From contig NZ_CP068985.1 of NCBI RefSeq assembly GCF_019397265.1, positions 3,390,501 through 3,454,500 of the forward strand: a stretch of 64,000 nucleotides of DNA. Direction: 5' to 3'. A model generated the notes under the pieces. It was not told where the DNA came from and did no database searches. It saw only the letters and a program-made list of their open reading frames with translations. Positions 36,874 to 45,482 of the stretch are shown piece after piece. The stretch's first letter is position 1. Every line of letters begins with the position of its first letter. The DNA is from Nonomuraea coxensis DSM 45129. GTDB lineage: Bacteria; Actinomycetota; Actinomycetes; Streptosporangiales; Streptosporangiaceae. Both the position numbers and the translations under genes were made by a program.

Positions 36874-36915
36874 CCCGCACCCGCCCCCTCACCCCGCGAC
36901 AGGCCCCCCGGGAGA

Positions 36916-36988
36916 AAGGCCTGCGCGGGGTCAGGGGGGAAGGCCTGCGCGGGGTCAGGGGGGAAGGGCCTGCGCGGGGTCAGGGGAG
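36916..36988. repeat. Three 24-25 bp tandem repeats overlapping a gene end
   Basis: Units begin at 36916, 36940 and 36964, each built on the core GGCCTGCGCGGGGTCAGGGG. Two are identical and the third has one extra base. On the minus strand each copy contains CCCTGACCCC, and the TGA in the third unit is the stop codon of the hydrolase gene, so the 3' end of that gene has been duplicated in tandem. Confidence 0.85.
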
Positions 36989-37753
36989 GAGGGCCGTGAG
37001 GGTCCGGGCGAAGGCGTCCGGGTCGTCGAGCATGACGGTGTGGCCCGGCTCCGGGACCGACAGCACCCGGACCCCGGCCGCCCGCAGACCGCCCACGTCG
37101 TCCGGGGCGTCTCCCTCCCGATGGAGGTACGCACGCGGCATCCGCAGCGACAGGAGCAGCGCGCGCATCGTGGGATCGGTCCCCCGGGCGAGGCTGACGG
37201 CCGTGCGGTGCAGGCCGCGCAGGTCGGCCAGGCGCATCGTGGACCACCGGTGCGGCCCCACGCGGTCGCGCACCTCCTTCCACCCGCCTTCGACGAACTC
37301 CTCCTCGCCGTAGCCCGCGATGCCGCCGCCCGCGATGCCGCCGCCCGCCGGCACCGGGGCAGGAGGGCGGGGGTCGAGGTCGGCGTCCACGAGGACCAGG
37401 TGGGCGACGAGCTCGGGATGCCGGGCGGCCAGGACGATGGCCACGGCCCCGCCCATGCTGTGGGCGATGAGGGCCGCGCCGGCGACCCCCGCCTTCTCCA
37501 GCGCGGCGGCCAGCGCCTCGGCGTGGGCCTCCAGCGTGTACGCGAACTCCCGCGGCCGGTCGCTGATCCCGAAGCCGAGCAGGTCGATCAGGAGGGACCG
37601 GCGGCGCGGCAGCAGCGGATGCGCGGCGACCTCCGCGTAGTAGGGGGCCGAGGTGGCGCCGAGCCCGTGGACGTAGACCCGGACCGGATCCGGCCCCGGC
37701 AGCTCGACCCAGCGCATGCGAGCACCACTGGGATGGACGATGGCATCGTGCAT
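36980..37753 (-). CDS. Alpha/beta hydrolase
   Basis: 257 residues. Oxyanion-region motif VHGLGATSAPY near 30, nucleophile elbow AHSMGGAV (Ser near 100), LVLVDADLD strand, and C-terminal catalytic His in VPEPGHTVMLDDP. The lid contains a Gly-rich duplication (GGGIAGGGIAGYGE), caused by a short DNA repeat. It should hydrolyse an ester or similar bond; the substrate is unknown. ATG at 37753 has GAGGAG 6 nt upstream. It is divergent from a PadR regulator across a clear dyad, so it is probably the regulated target. Confidence 0.9.
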   Translation of the reverse strand: MHDAIVHPSGARMRWVELPGPDPVRVYVHGLGATSAPYYAEVAAHPLLPRRRSLLIDLLGFGISDRPREFAYTLEAHAEALAAALEKAGVAGAALIAHSMGGAVAIVLAARHPELVAHLVLVDADLDPRPPAPVPAGGGIAGGGIAGYGEEEFVEGGWKEVRDRVGPHRWSTMRLADLRGLHRTAVSLARGTDPTMRALLLSLRMPRAYLHREGDAPDDVGGLRAAGVRVLSVPEPGHTVMLDDPDAFARTLTALLP

Positions 37754-37764
37754 GACGATCTCCT

Positions 37765-37802
37765 CATACCTCCGGCTCAATATATATCGGCCCCGAGGTA
37801 TG
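37765..37802. promoter_or_regulatory. Inverted repeat between hydrolase and PadR genes (candidate PadR operator)
   Basis: CATACCTC (37765-37772) and GAGGTATG (37795-37802) are perfect 8-bp arms with a 22-bp centre containing AATATATAT, the most AT-rich patch in this region. The dyad fills the whole gap between the two start regions, so one bound dimer could block both promoters. Confidence 0.6.
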
Positions 37803-37811
37803 ATCATCGTC

Positions 37812-38351
37812 ATGCTGGAGCTGGCGATACTCGGGTTCCTCAGAGACCACCCCCTGCACGGCTACGAGCTGCGTAAACGGGTGGCCGCCCTGATGGGCCG
37901 CGGGCGCCCGGTGGCCGACGGCACGCTCTACCCGGCGATCAAGCGCCTGGCCGCCGCCGGATGGGTGACGAGGAAGGACGAGCCGGGCGCCGCCGCCGCG
38001 CCCCGCCGCGTCCTCCACCTGACCGAGGAGGGCCGCGAGGAACTGGATCGGCGCCTGCGCGAGCCCGCCGACCTCGACATCAGCGACGGCAATCGCTGGT
38101 CCACGCTGCTGGCGTTCCTGCGCCACCTGGACGAGCCGGGCGCGCAGGCGGCCGTGCTGCGGAGGCGGCGGGCGTTCCTGGAGGAGCGGGCCGGCCTCCT
38201 CGGCGACGGCGACCGGCCGGCGGAGGACGTCGCGGACCCGTTCCGGCGCGGCCTGCTCGTCGTCGCGCAGGCCGCCGGCCAGGCCGAGCTGGCCTGGCTC
38301 ACCCAGACGGTCGCGGAGCTGGAGAGGACCCCGCACCCGGCGGCCGGATAA
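37812..38351 (+). CDS. PadR-family transcriptional regulator
   Basis: 179 residues. N-terminal winged helix: LELAILGFLRDHPLHGYELRKRVAALMGRGRPVADGTLYPAIKRLAAAGWV, then the wing ending RVLHLTEEGREELDRRL. The C-terminal half is the helical PadR dimerisation domain. PadR proteins are usually repressors of an adjacent gene. The start is uncertain: ATG at 37812 has no ideal ribosome binding site, and an in-frame ATG at 37800 lies inside the dyad. The divergent alpha/beta hydrolase is the likely target. Confidence 0.92.
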   Translation: MLELAILGFLRDHPLHGYELRKRVAALMGRGRPVADGTLYPAIKRLAAAGWVTRKDEPGAAAAPRRVLHLTEEGREELDRRLREPADLDISDGNRWSTLLAFLRHLDEPGAQAAVLRRRRAFLEERAGLLGDGDRPAEDVADPFRRGLLVVAQAAGQAELAWLTQTVAELERTPHPAAG

Positions 38352-38392
38352 CCGGATGCGTCGGGCCCGGGCGCCCGCGTACGGTTCGGGGC

Positions 38393-38953
38393 ATGCGGCG
38401 ATGCGAGGGGTGCGGTCACTGGGAGCCCGCCGGGGCGCATGCCTGCGAGCGGTGCGCGGCCCTGGTGGACGAGATCGTCGAGGAGGGCTGGCGGGCCTTC
38501 CTGGAGCGCGAGTTCGGCACGGCGGACCCGCCCGGCGAACGCCTGATCGCCGAGATGGTCGTGGACGAGCCCGACCGGCACCCCTGGCGCGTCGTGGACG
38601 CCGCCTACGACCGGCTGACCTGCCCCGAGTGCGGCGGCCGGCTCAGCCGGGGCCCGGCCGGCTGCGCCCCCTGCGACCTGGCCGACGGCTTCCGCTACGC
38701 CGCCGTCGAGATGGACCGCCCCGGAGTGCCGCCGGGCAACGAGCACGCGCTGCGGGTGAACGTGGCGGTGACCCGCCGCCCCGACGGTGTCTCGGCCGCG
38801 GAGGCGCTGCTGCGCCGCCTGTCCCTGCCGGTCCTGCTGGACGGCCTGCTGCCCACGACGGCCCAGGCCCAGGCCACCAAGGCGGCGGCCAACGCCGGCG
38901 CGACGGAGGCCGAGCTGGCCGCCCTGGTCTACGGGGGATGGGGCCGCGGCTAG
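38393..38953 (+). CDS. Uncharacterised protein with two CxxC-type zinc-ribbon motifs
   Basis: 186 residues. Residues 4-21 read CEGCGHWEPAGAHACERC and residues about 76-94 read CPECGGRLSRGPAGCAPC, two four-cysteine knuckles separated by a helical acidic stretch (ALVDEIVEEGWRAFLEREFG). The C-terminal half is helical (VSAAEALLRRLSLPVLLDGL; TKAAANAGATEAELAALVYGG). I know no matching family. TACGGT sits 7 nt before the ATG at 38393. It overlaps the convergent MerR gene by 4 bp. Confidence 0.72.
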   Translation: MRRCEGCGHWEPAGAHACERCAALVDEIVEEGWRAFLEREFGTADPPGERLIAEMVVDEPDRHPWRVVDAAYDRLTCPECGGRLSRGPAGCAPCDLADGFRYAAVEMDRPGVPPGNEHALRVNVAVTRRPDGVSAAEALLRRLSLPVLLDGLLPTTAQAQATKAAANAGATEAELAALVYGGWGRG

Positions 38954-39351
38954 GGCCGGGCGGGCCTGTTGCCGAGGGCCTGTTTGAAATCGGGGCATTC
39001 GACGATCGGCTCGTGATCGCAGACGGCGGCGTGCCGGAGACTGTCGCGCAGCCGGGTGAGCCGGCCGATCTGCTCGTCGAGGCTGCCGGCCCTGGCGGCC
39101 ATGTGGTCGCGCAGGTCCGGGTCGCCAGGCCGGGCCACCAGGAACCGGCCGATCTCCGCGACCGAGACTCCCGCCTCACGCGCGCACGTGATCAGCTCCA
39201 GACGTTGCAGCACGTCCGGGTGGTAGGCGCGGCGGAGCCCATTGCGCCCGGCGGAGGCGATCAGTCCCCTCTTCTCGTAGAACCGCAGCGCCGAAGGCGC
39301 CAGCCCGGACCGCCACGCCACCTCGGCGATGTCCAGCCAGTCCTCGTTCAT
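38950..39351 (-). CDS. MerR-family transcriptional regulator
   Basis: 133 residues. The winged HTH is typical (LDIAEVAWRSGLAPSALRFYEKRGLIASAGRNGLRRAYHPDVLQRLELI), followed by a long antiparallel coiled coil (DHMAARAGSLDEQIGRLTRLRDSLRHA). Two late cysteines (AVCDHEPIVECPDFK) resemble the SoxR-like subgroup layout but do not form the four-Cys iron-sulfur site, so the signal is unknown. ATG at 39351 has AGGGG upstream. It is divergent from a metallo-beta-lactamase-fold gene with the expected MerR-type promoter between them. Confidence 0.9.
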   Translation of the reverse strand: MNEDWLDIAEVAWRSGLAPSALRFYEKRGLIASAGRNGLRRAYHPDVLQRLELITCAREAGVSVAEIGRFLVARPGDPDLRDHMAARAGSLDEQIGRLTRLRDSLRHAAVCDHEPIVECPDFKQALGNRPARP

Positions 39352-39360
39352 CGATGCCCC

Positions 39361-39391
39361 TTGACTTGAACCGCGCTTCAAGTCGCAGTCT
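39361..39391 (+). promoter_or_regulatory. MerR-type promoter/operator of the metallo-hydrolase gene
   Basis: The -35 TTGACT (39361-39366) and a -10-like CAGTCT (39386-39391) are 19 bp apart, the long spacer that MerR proteins correct by twisting DNA. A perfect dyad fills the spacer: GACTTGAA, 6 nt, TTCAAGTC (39363-39384). The start codon follows 7 nt later, so the transcript is probably leaderless. Confidence 0.8.
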
Positions 39392-39398
39392 AGACGCC

Positions 39399-40196
39399 AT
39401 GAAGATCCATCACCTGAACTGCGGGTCCGTACGGACGATCGAAGCCACCTACGACGGTCCGCGGCCCGCACCCGCGGTGAACCACTGTCTGCTGATCGAG
39501 ACCGACGCCGACGGCCTGGTGCTGGTCGAGACCGGACTCGGCCTCGGCGATGTCCGTGACCCCGGCGGCACGCTCGGTGCCGAATGGGTCGAGATGGCGC
39601 AGCCCGTCCTGGACGAGGAGGAGACGGCCGTCCGTCAGATCGCCCGGCTCGGCCACGCGCCGTCCGACGTCCGCCACGTCATCGTGACCCATCTGGACGT
39701 GGACCACTGCGGCGGCCTGCCCGACTTCCCCGGCGCACGGGTCCATGTGCTCGCCGCCGAACTCGAGGCGGCGCTGGCCGAGGCGCCCAGCTTCCGCTAC
39801 CGCCCCGCTCACTGGGCTCACGGCCCCGACTGGGTCACCTACCGTCCCGTGCCTGGGGAGGAGTGGTTCGGCTTCACCTCGGTGCAGCCCGAAGGGCTGC
39901 CGCCGGAGATCAAGCTGATCCCGCTCGGCGGGCACACCGCCGGCCACACCGGGGTCGCCGTGCGGGATGGCGACCGGTGGCTCCTCCACTGCGGCGACGC
40001 CTACTACTACCACCGTGAGCTGGAGACGCCGAAGGAGCCGCACCCGCTGCTGGACATCGTCCAGACCGGTTCGGAGGTCCATCGCGACCTGCGGCTCGGC
40101 ACCCAGGCCCGGCTGCGCGAGCTCGTCCGCGACCACGGGGGCGAGGTCACGTTGTTCTCCGCGCACGACCCGTGGGAACTGGCCCGGCATCGCTGA
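39399..40196 (+). CDS. Metallo-beta-lactamase-fold hydrolase
   Basis: 265 residues. Zinc motif THLDVDHCGG (HxDxDH, near 105-113), IPLGGHTAGHTGVAV with the next His, LHCGDAYYYHRE with the bridging Asp, and SAHDPWE with the last His. The order resembles lactonase-like members such as AHL lactonases, but substrate cannot be assigned. ATG at 39399 lies directly behind the MerR-type promoter, so expression is likely induced by the ligand of the divergent MerR protein. Confidence 0.9.
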   Translation: MKIHHLNCGSVRTIEATYDGPRPAPAVNHCLLIETDADGLVLVETGLGLGDVRDPGGTLGAEWVEMAQPVLDEEETAVRQIARLGHAPSDVRHVIVTHLDVDHCGGLPDFPGARVHVLAAELEAALAEAPSFRYRPAHWAHGPDWVTYRPVPGEEWFGFTSVQPEGLPPEIKLIPLGGHTAGHTGVAVRDGDRWLLHCGDAYYYHRELETPKEPHPLLDIVQTGSEVHRDLRLGTQARLRELVRDHGGEVTLFSAHDPWELARHR

Positions 40197-40207
40197 GGGC
40201 GCGACGG

Positions 40208-40783
40208 CTAGTCCGGTGGCCAGCTCAGCCGCAGGTCGAGGTCGACGTCGAAGCCGATGTCGAGCTGCAGTCTCTTGCGGTGGATGCCGGTGGGGACATA
40301 AGCCTTGACGGCCGGCTCCAGCTCGAAGGTGAAGACGACGGGCACGCCGTCCTCCTGCTCGACCCGCCAGAAGTGCCGGATGCCGGCGTTGGAGTATTTG
40401 ATCGGCTTGGTGGTGCGGTCGCGGTCCATCGACTCCTCCGAGGCGACCTCCACCACCAGGTGCACGTCCTCGGGCCGGAAGGAGGTGGTGCGCGGGGTGA
40501 TCGCCGACTTCTCCACGAGGAGGATGTCCGGCTCCAGCCGCTGGCGCATGCCCAGCGTGACCGTCATCTCGCGGACCACCGCGAGGTGCTCCGGCGGCTT
40601 GAGACCGTTCTCGAACAGCCGGATGGCGTAGAGGTGGAACGCCGTCTGAGGCGACATCATGATGAGTGACCCGTCGATCAGCTCGACGTGCCGCGGCGCG
40701 CCGGGGGGAAGGTGATCGAGCATGTCGGCGGTCCAGCCGCCGGGCGGGCCGGGATAGAACCACTCAGGAAGGGCCGTGGTCAT
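40208..40783 (-). CDS. Uma2-family PD-(D/E)XK nuclease-like protein
   Basis: 191 residues. The Uma2 pattern is clear: HVELIDGSLIMMSPQTAFH near 32, EPDILLVEKSA with the catalytic Asp, and VHLVVEVASEES with the E-x-A/S pair, followed by KPIKYSNAGIRHFWRVEQEDG. Uma2 proteins have a restriction-endonuclease fold and are abundant in actinobacteria and cyanobacteria, often beside mobile DNA; their function is unknown. GGAGGCACTTCC gives a good ribosome binding site. Confidence 0.9.
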   Translation of the reverse strand: MTTALPEWFYPGPPGGWTADMLDHLPPGAPRHVELIDGSLIMMSPQTAFHLYAIRLFENGLKPPEHLAVVREMTVTLGMRQRLEPDILLVEKSAITPRTTSFRPEDVHLVVEVASEESMDRDRTTKPIKYSNAGIRHFWRVEQEDGVPVVFTFELEPAVKAYVPTGIHRKRLQLDIGFDVDLDLRLSWPPD

Positions 40784-40842
40784 GGAAGTGCCTCCTCAGT
40801 GCTCCTCACCCTGCGCATCAATGATGCCACGAGAAGTGACCG

Positions 40843-41448
40843 TCAGGGGCGGTCGCGGCGTTCGTCGAGGGAGCGGCGGTAGAGCTCGTCGATCTCCTCG
40901 AGGGGGTCCGGCGGGCGGCGGCGGGCCTCGATCTCCAGGTCCGTACGCGACGACAGGTCGGCGATCCCGGCGGAGGTGTGGTGGACCTGGTCGCCGAGGA
41001 GGTCGGCGCGGATGCGGGCGCACATGGCCGTCAGCGTGGCCTGGTGCTCGCGCAGCCGGCCGAGCGTGGCGTGGTCGACGTAGGGTGAGACGCGGCGCTG
41101 CTGGGCGTACATGCCGAGCTGGCCGTCGTGCACCTCGGCCTGGGCCTCCAGGTCGGCGAGGAGGCGGGGCAGGTCGCCGAGGCCCCAGCCCTGGCGCTGG
41201 GCGTGCTCGAAAGCCTGGCGGGTGAGGGCGACCTCGCGGCGCAGGTCGAGGCGGAGGCGTTCGACCTCGGCGGCGTCGCCCGTGCCCATCGCGTTGACGT
41301 GCGTGCTCAGCCGGCCGGCGGCCTGCTTGGCCCGGCCGGCGGCCTTGCGGCCCAGCTTGACCAGCAGGTAGATGCCGACGCCTCCGAGCAGAAGGAGGAA
41401 CGCCAGAATCACCAGGACGACGACGAGGAATTCGCCGATCTCCGTCAC
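40843..41448 (-). CDS. Membrane-anchored helical protein of unknown function
   Basis: 201 residues from GTG at 41448. One N-terminal membrane segment (EFLVVVLVILAFLLLLGGVGIYLLVKLG, about 6-33) is followed by a long, charged, mostly helical domain (RLRLDLRREVALTRQAFEHAQRQGWGLGDLPRLLADLEAQ; REHQATLTAMCARIRADLL), probably coiled coil, and a basic Pro-containing tail. I recognise no family. The start is supported by the membrane segment rather than the ribosome binding site, which abuts it (AAGGGG). It lies beside the decayed insertion element. Confidence 0.75.
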   Translation of the reverse strand: MTEIGEFLVVVLVILAFLLLLGGVGIYLLVKLGRKAAGRAKQAAGRLSTHVNAMGTGDAAEVERLRLDLRREVALTRQAFEHAQRQGWGLGDLPRLLADLEAQAEVHDGQLGMYAQQRRVSPYVDHATLGRLREHQATLTAMCARIRADLLGDQVHHTSAGIADLSSRTDLEIEARRRPPDPLEEIDELYRRSLDERRDRP

Positions 41449-41593
41449 CCCCTTGTCGGTGTCGCTGTCTTGAGGATAGTCGGCCCCGGAGGTCCTGGCG
41501 CGCCGCGCGCCCGTGCCCTGGCCGCTGCCAAACAAGCAGCGCGGGAGAGCCTTGGCCCGAGTGGTGCTCTGACGGTCGGTCTGTGCGGGTGGC

Positions 41594-41806
41594 TCAGCCT
41601 GGCCGCTGCTGGTTCTCGATGTACTCCTCGGTGATCGACAGAGGTGCCCCGCCGCAGGACGCGGCGAAATACGAGAGGGACCAGGAACGGCCGCCCCACA
41701 GATACCGGCGGATGTGGACCGGAAACTCCTTGCGCAGCAGCCGCGCCGAGACGCCCTTGAGAGAGTCGACCAGAGTCGAGAGCGCCGCTGCAGGCTGTAG
41801 ACCACG
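41594..41806 (-). pseudogene. tnpA (Y1 HUH transposase) C-terminal remnant
   Basis: The minus-strand frame ending at TGA 41594-41596 reads ALSTLVDSLKGVSARLLRK, then YLWGGRSWSLSYFAASCGGAPL and SITEEYIENQQRPG. That is the C-terminal half of an IS200/IS605 TnpA, and it keeps the helix with the catalytic tyrosine (EEYIENQ). The upstream half with the HUH metal site is missing and a stop codon closes the frame at 41807-41809. It is therefore a 5'-truncated pseudogene. Confidence 0.85.
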
Positions 41807-41878
41807 CTACGACCCCGCCGGATATTGGGGTGTGTTTTCCAATGCGGTGACGTGGACCTGCTGATAGTTTGTTCGATT

Positions 41879-42973
41879 GTGAAACTGGTGGTGCAGGTGA
41901 AGCTCCTGCCGACGGCGGCGAATCTGGTCGCGGCACTGGCGTTCCAGCACCACTGTTTCCGCAACTTCGACCTGCGCAAGCACACCTACGACCGGATCAA
42001 GGCCGAGTTCGGGCCGGCCGCCCAGGCCGCCCAGCATGTGATCAAGAAGGTGTGCGACGCCTATCGCACCCTGCACGCCAACCTGGCCGCCGGGCACCTG
42101 GGCAAGCCCGGATCGCCGCGCCGGGCCGCCATCGAAGCCCGGCCGATCTCCTTCCGGTCGCCGGCGGCCCAGCCGTATGACGACCGGTGCCTGTCCTGGC
42201 AGCATGACGCGCGGACGGTGTCGATCTGGACGACCGCCGGGCGGCTGAAAGGTGTGACCTTCACCGGCTCGGCGCGGCAACTGGCGCTGCTGGCCGTCCA
42301 TCGACGCGGTGAGTCGGATCTGATCTGCCGGGACGGGATGTGGTTCCTGCATGCCACGGTCGAGGTGGCCGACCGGCCGCTGTCGGAACCGGACGGCTTT
42401 GTCGGGGTGGATCTGGGTATCGCCAACATCGCCACCACTTCCGATGGGGTCCGTCATCGCGGCAAGGGCCTGAACGCGGTCCGCCACCGTCATCGCCGGC
42501 TTCGCCGCCGTCTGCAGGCCAAGCGGACCAAGTCCGCCAAGCGGCTGCTGAAGCGGCGGCGTCGTCGCGAGGCGCGGTTCGCCGCGAATGTCAACCACAT
42601 CATCGCCAAGAGCATCGTGACCGAGGCAGAACGCACCGGGCGCGGGATCGCTCTGGAGGATCTCCAGGGCATCCGCGAACGGGTACGGCTTCGCAAGCCC
42701 CAGCGGGTCGCGCTGCATTCCTGGAGTTTCCACCAGCTCGGAGCTTTCATCGCCTACAAGGCGGTCCGGGCAGGAGTGGCGGTGATCGTCGTGGATGCGG
42801 CCTACACCTCACAGCAGTGCTCGCACTGCGGGCATGTGGACAAGCGCAACCGGCCTGACCAGGCCGCCTTCACATGTACGTCGTGCGGTTTCGCTGAGCA
42901 CGCCGACGTCAACGTAGCCCGCAACATCGCCTCACGCGGTGAGACGGGCTGGGCAGTGAGTCACGCTGCCTGA
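41879..42973 (+). CDS. tnpB: TnpB, RNA-guided nuclease of IS200/IS605-type elements (N-terminus shortened)
   Basis: 364 residues from GTG at 41879. RuvC-like catalytic residues are all present: Asp178 in GVDLGIAN, Glu260 in ALEDLQG, Asp343 in HADVNVARN. The zinc ribbon is complete (Cys314, 317, 333, 336). Its N-terminus runs VKLLPTAANLVAALAFQHHCFRNFDLRKHTYD. Typical relatives have roughly 15-20 more residues between the VKLLPT strand and the AANxV helix, so an in-frame deletion is likely. TnpB uses the RNA from the element's right end to cut matching DNA. Activity with the shortened N-terminus is doubtful. Confidence 0.9.
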   Translation: MKLVVQVKLLPTAANLVAALAFQHHCFRNFDLRKHTYDRIKAEFGPAAQAAQHVIKKVCDAYRTLHANLAAGHLGKPGSPRRAAIEARPISFRSPAAQPYDDRCLSWQHDARTVSIWTTAGRLKGVTFTGSARQLALLAVHRRGESDLICRDGMWFLHATVEVADRPLSEPDGFVGVDLGIANIATTSDGVRHRGKGLNAVRHRHRRLRRRLQAKRTKSAKRLLKRRRRREARFAANVNHIIAKSIVTEAERTGRGIALEDLQGIRERVRLRKPQRVALHSWSFHQLGAFIAYKAVRAGVAVIVVDAAYTSQQCSHCGHVDKRNRPDQAAFTCTSCGFAEHADVNVARNIASRGETGWAVSHAA

Positions 42974-43894
<921 letters not shown>

Positions 43895-43897
43895 GGC

Positions 43898-44710
43898 GTG
43901 CCGTACGCCGACGTGGCCGGCGACGTCCGGCTCTTCTACACCGACGACGGCACGGGCGACGGCGGACGGCCCCCGCTGCTGCTCGTGCACGGCTGGGGCA
44001 CCGACTCCCACCAGTGGTCCTGGCACCTCGACGCCCTGACCGCCGCCGGCCACCGCGTGATCGCTCCCGACCTGCGCGGGCACGGCTACTCGTCCGTCCC
44101 GGAGACGGGCAACACGCCCCGCGCGATGGCCGCCGACCTCAAGGCGCTCCTCGACGTCCTCGGCGTCAGGGAGGCGGTCGCGATCGGCCACTCGATGGGC
44201 GCCCAGGTGGTCTCCTTCCTCGCCGTCGAGCACCCGGACCGGGTCCGGGCGCTCGTCGCCGTCGATCCCGGCTACGGCATGTCCGACGCGATCGTCCGCG
44301 GCTTCCCCCGCATGATCGCGGCCCTGCGCGGGCCGCGCCCGCACGAGGCCGCCGAGGCCATCGACGAGTGGTGCACGAACGCCGCCACCCCCGCCGTCGT
44401 GCGCCGCTGGCACAAGCGCCGCCTGCACGGCATGGCCCCGCACGTGCTGGCCGAGGCGATGGAGGCCATGTTCACCGCGCCGGACGCCATCGGGCCGCGC
44501 CTCGCTAGCGAGGAGTACCTGGCGCGCCGGACCTGCCCGGTGCTGTCGATCTGGTCCGACCCCGGGCGGGCGTCCTGGGAGGCGGGGCTGCTGAAGGACC
44601 CGGCGTCCAGGGTCGTGTGCTGGGAGGGCTCCAGCCACCGGCTGCACGAGGAGCGGCCCGCGGAGTTCGTCCACCTCGTGACCGGGTGGCTGCGGCGCGT
44701 GGCGGCGTGA
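43898..44710 (+). CDS. Alpha/beta hydrolase
   Basis: 270 residues. HGWGTDSHQWSWH oxyanion region near 30, PDLRGHGYS, nucleophile elbow GHSMGAQV (Ser near 93), acid in VLSIWSDPG, and C-terminal His in WEGSSHRLHEERP. It is close to haloperoxidase/esterase-type hydrolases. The GTG start lies 3 bp after the SDR gene, so expression is coupled. A hairpin directly follows the stop codon. Confidence 0.9.
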   Translation: MPYADVAGDVRLFYTDDGTGDGGRPPLLLVHGWGTDSHQWSWHLDALTAAGHRVIAPDLRGHGYSSVPETGNTPRAMAADLKALLDVLGVREAVAIGHSMGAQVVSFLAVEHPDRVRALVAVDPGYGMSDAIVRGFPRMIAALRGPRPHEAAEAIDEWCTNAATPAVVRRWHKRRLHGMAPHVLAEAMEAMFTAPDAIGPRLASEEYLARRTCPVLSIWSDPGRASWEAGLLKDPASRVVCWEGSSHRLHEERPAEFVHLVTGWLRRVAA

Positions 44711-44737
44711 GGGGGCCCGGCGGATCGCCGGGACCCC
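44711..44737 (+). terminator. Terminator of the SDR-hydrolase operon
   Basis: GGGG then CCCGGCG, loop GAT, CGCCGGG then CCCC (one mismatch at the base). It begins right after the hydrolase stop codon at 44710. Confidence 0.7.
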
Positions 44738-44857
44738 TCACCGCGTGGGCGCGGCAGGGTCGGGGGCCACGTGACGCCCACACGTCGCGTTCGCTACCGG
44801 GAAGGACTGTAGGGGGCGCGCGGGAACCGGGGGATCAGCCCGCAGGGTGACCGCGGG

Positions 44858-45463
44858 TCATCCTGGAGGCTGACTCCTGGCGGCCCTCCTGCGGGCACGG
44901 AGACGGCGTACGCGCCGCAGGAGCCACCAGCTCAGCACGGCGAGCAGCACCAGCGCGACGATCACCAGCACCGGGAGGAAGATCGCGATCAGGCTCATGC
45001 CGAGCGAGCCCGCGTCCTCGACGGTGCTCACGACCGGGGCGCCGGCCCCCGCCGTGCCCACGTTGACGAGGGGGCGGGCGGCGGCCTTCATGGCGTGCAC
45101 GGCCAGCGCGACGCCGATGCCGAGCAGCCAGCCGACCCAGGGGTGCTCGGTCATCCAGGAGGACTTCTCCAGCTCGGCGGCGGCGTTCGTGGCCGAGAAG
45201 ACGACGCCGCCCGAGGCCGGGCGCACCACGGTCTGGATGGCGTCGTTGACGCTGTCGACGGCGGGCACCTTGTCGAGGACCACCTCGGCGGCCAGCAGCA
45301 CCGCGATGATCGCGAGCACGCCCCAGTTGGACAGCCAGGCGTAGCCGTCGGGGAGCCTCACGGTGTCGGTGAGGTTCGACAGCACGCCGACGACCAGGAG
45401 CGGGATGTAGGCGTTGAGGCCGGCGGCCGTGGACAGGCCCAGGCCGGTCAGTGCGGCGAGCAT
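44858..45463 (-). CDS. DUF4126-family membrane protein
   Basis: 201 residues with about five hydrophobic helices. It begins LAALTGLGLSTAAGLNAYIPLLVVGVLSNLTD, the signature opening of DUF4126, and contains VLDKVPAVDSVNDAIQTVVRPASGGVVF. The C-terminus is strongly basic (RRVRRLRARRRAARS), so it should face the cytoplasm. Its function is unknown. GGAGC lies just before the ATG. It ends a leftward pair with the choline-kinase-like gene (19-bp gap). Confidence 0.88.
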   Translation of the reverse strand: MLAALTGLGLSTAAGLNAYIPLLVVGVLSNLTDTVRLPDGYAWLSNWGVLAIIAVLLAAEVVLDKVPAVDSVNDAIQTVVRPASGGVVFSATNAAAELEKSSWMTEHPWVGWLLGIGVALAVHAMKAAARPLVNVGTAGAGAPVVSTVEDAGSLGMSLIAIFLPVLVIVALVLLAVLSWWLLRRVRRLRARRRAARSQPPG

Positions 45464-45482
45464 TGCTCCAGTCTGCCCGGCT

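Noticed and set aside
36916-36988. CRISPR array
   Set aside because: The three repeats are directly adjacent with no spacers and there are no cas genes.
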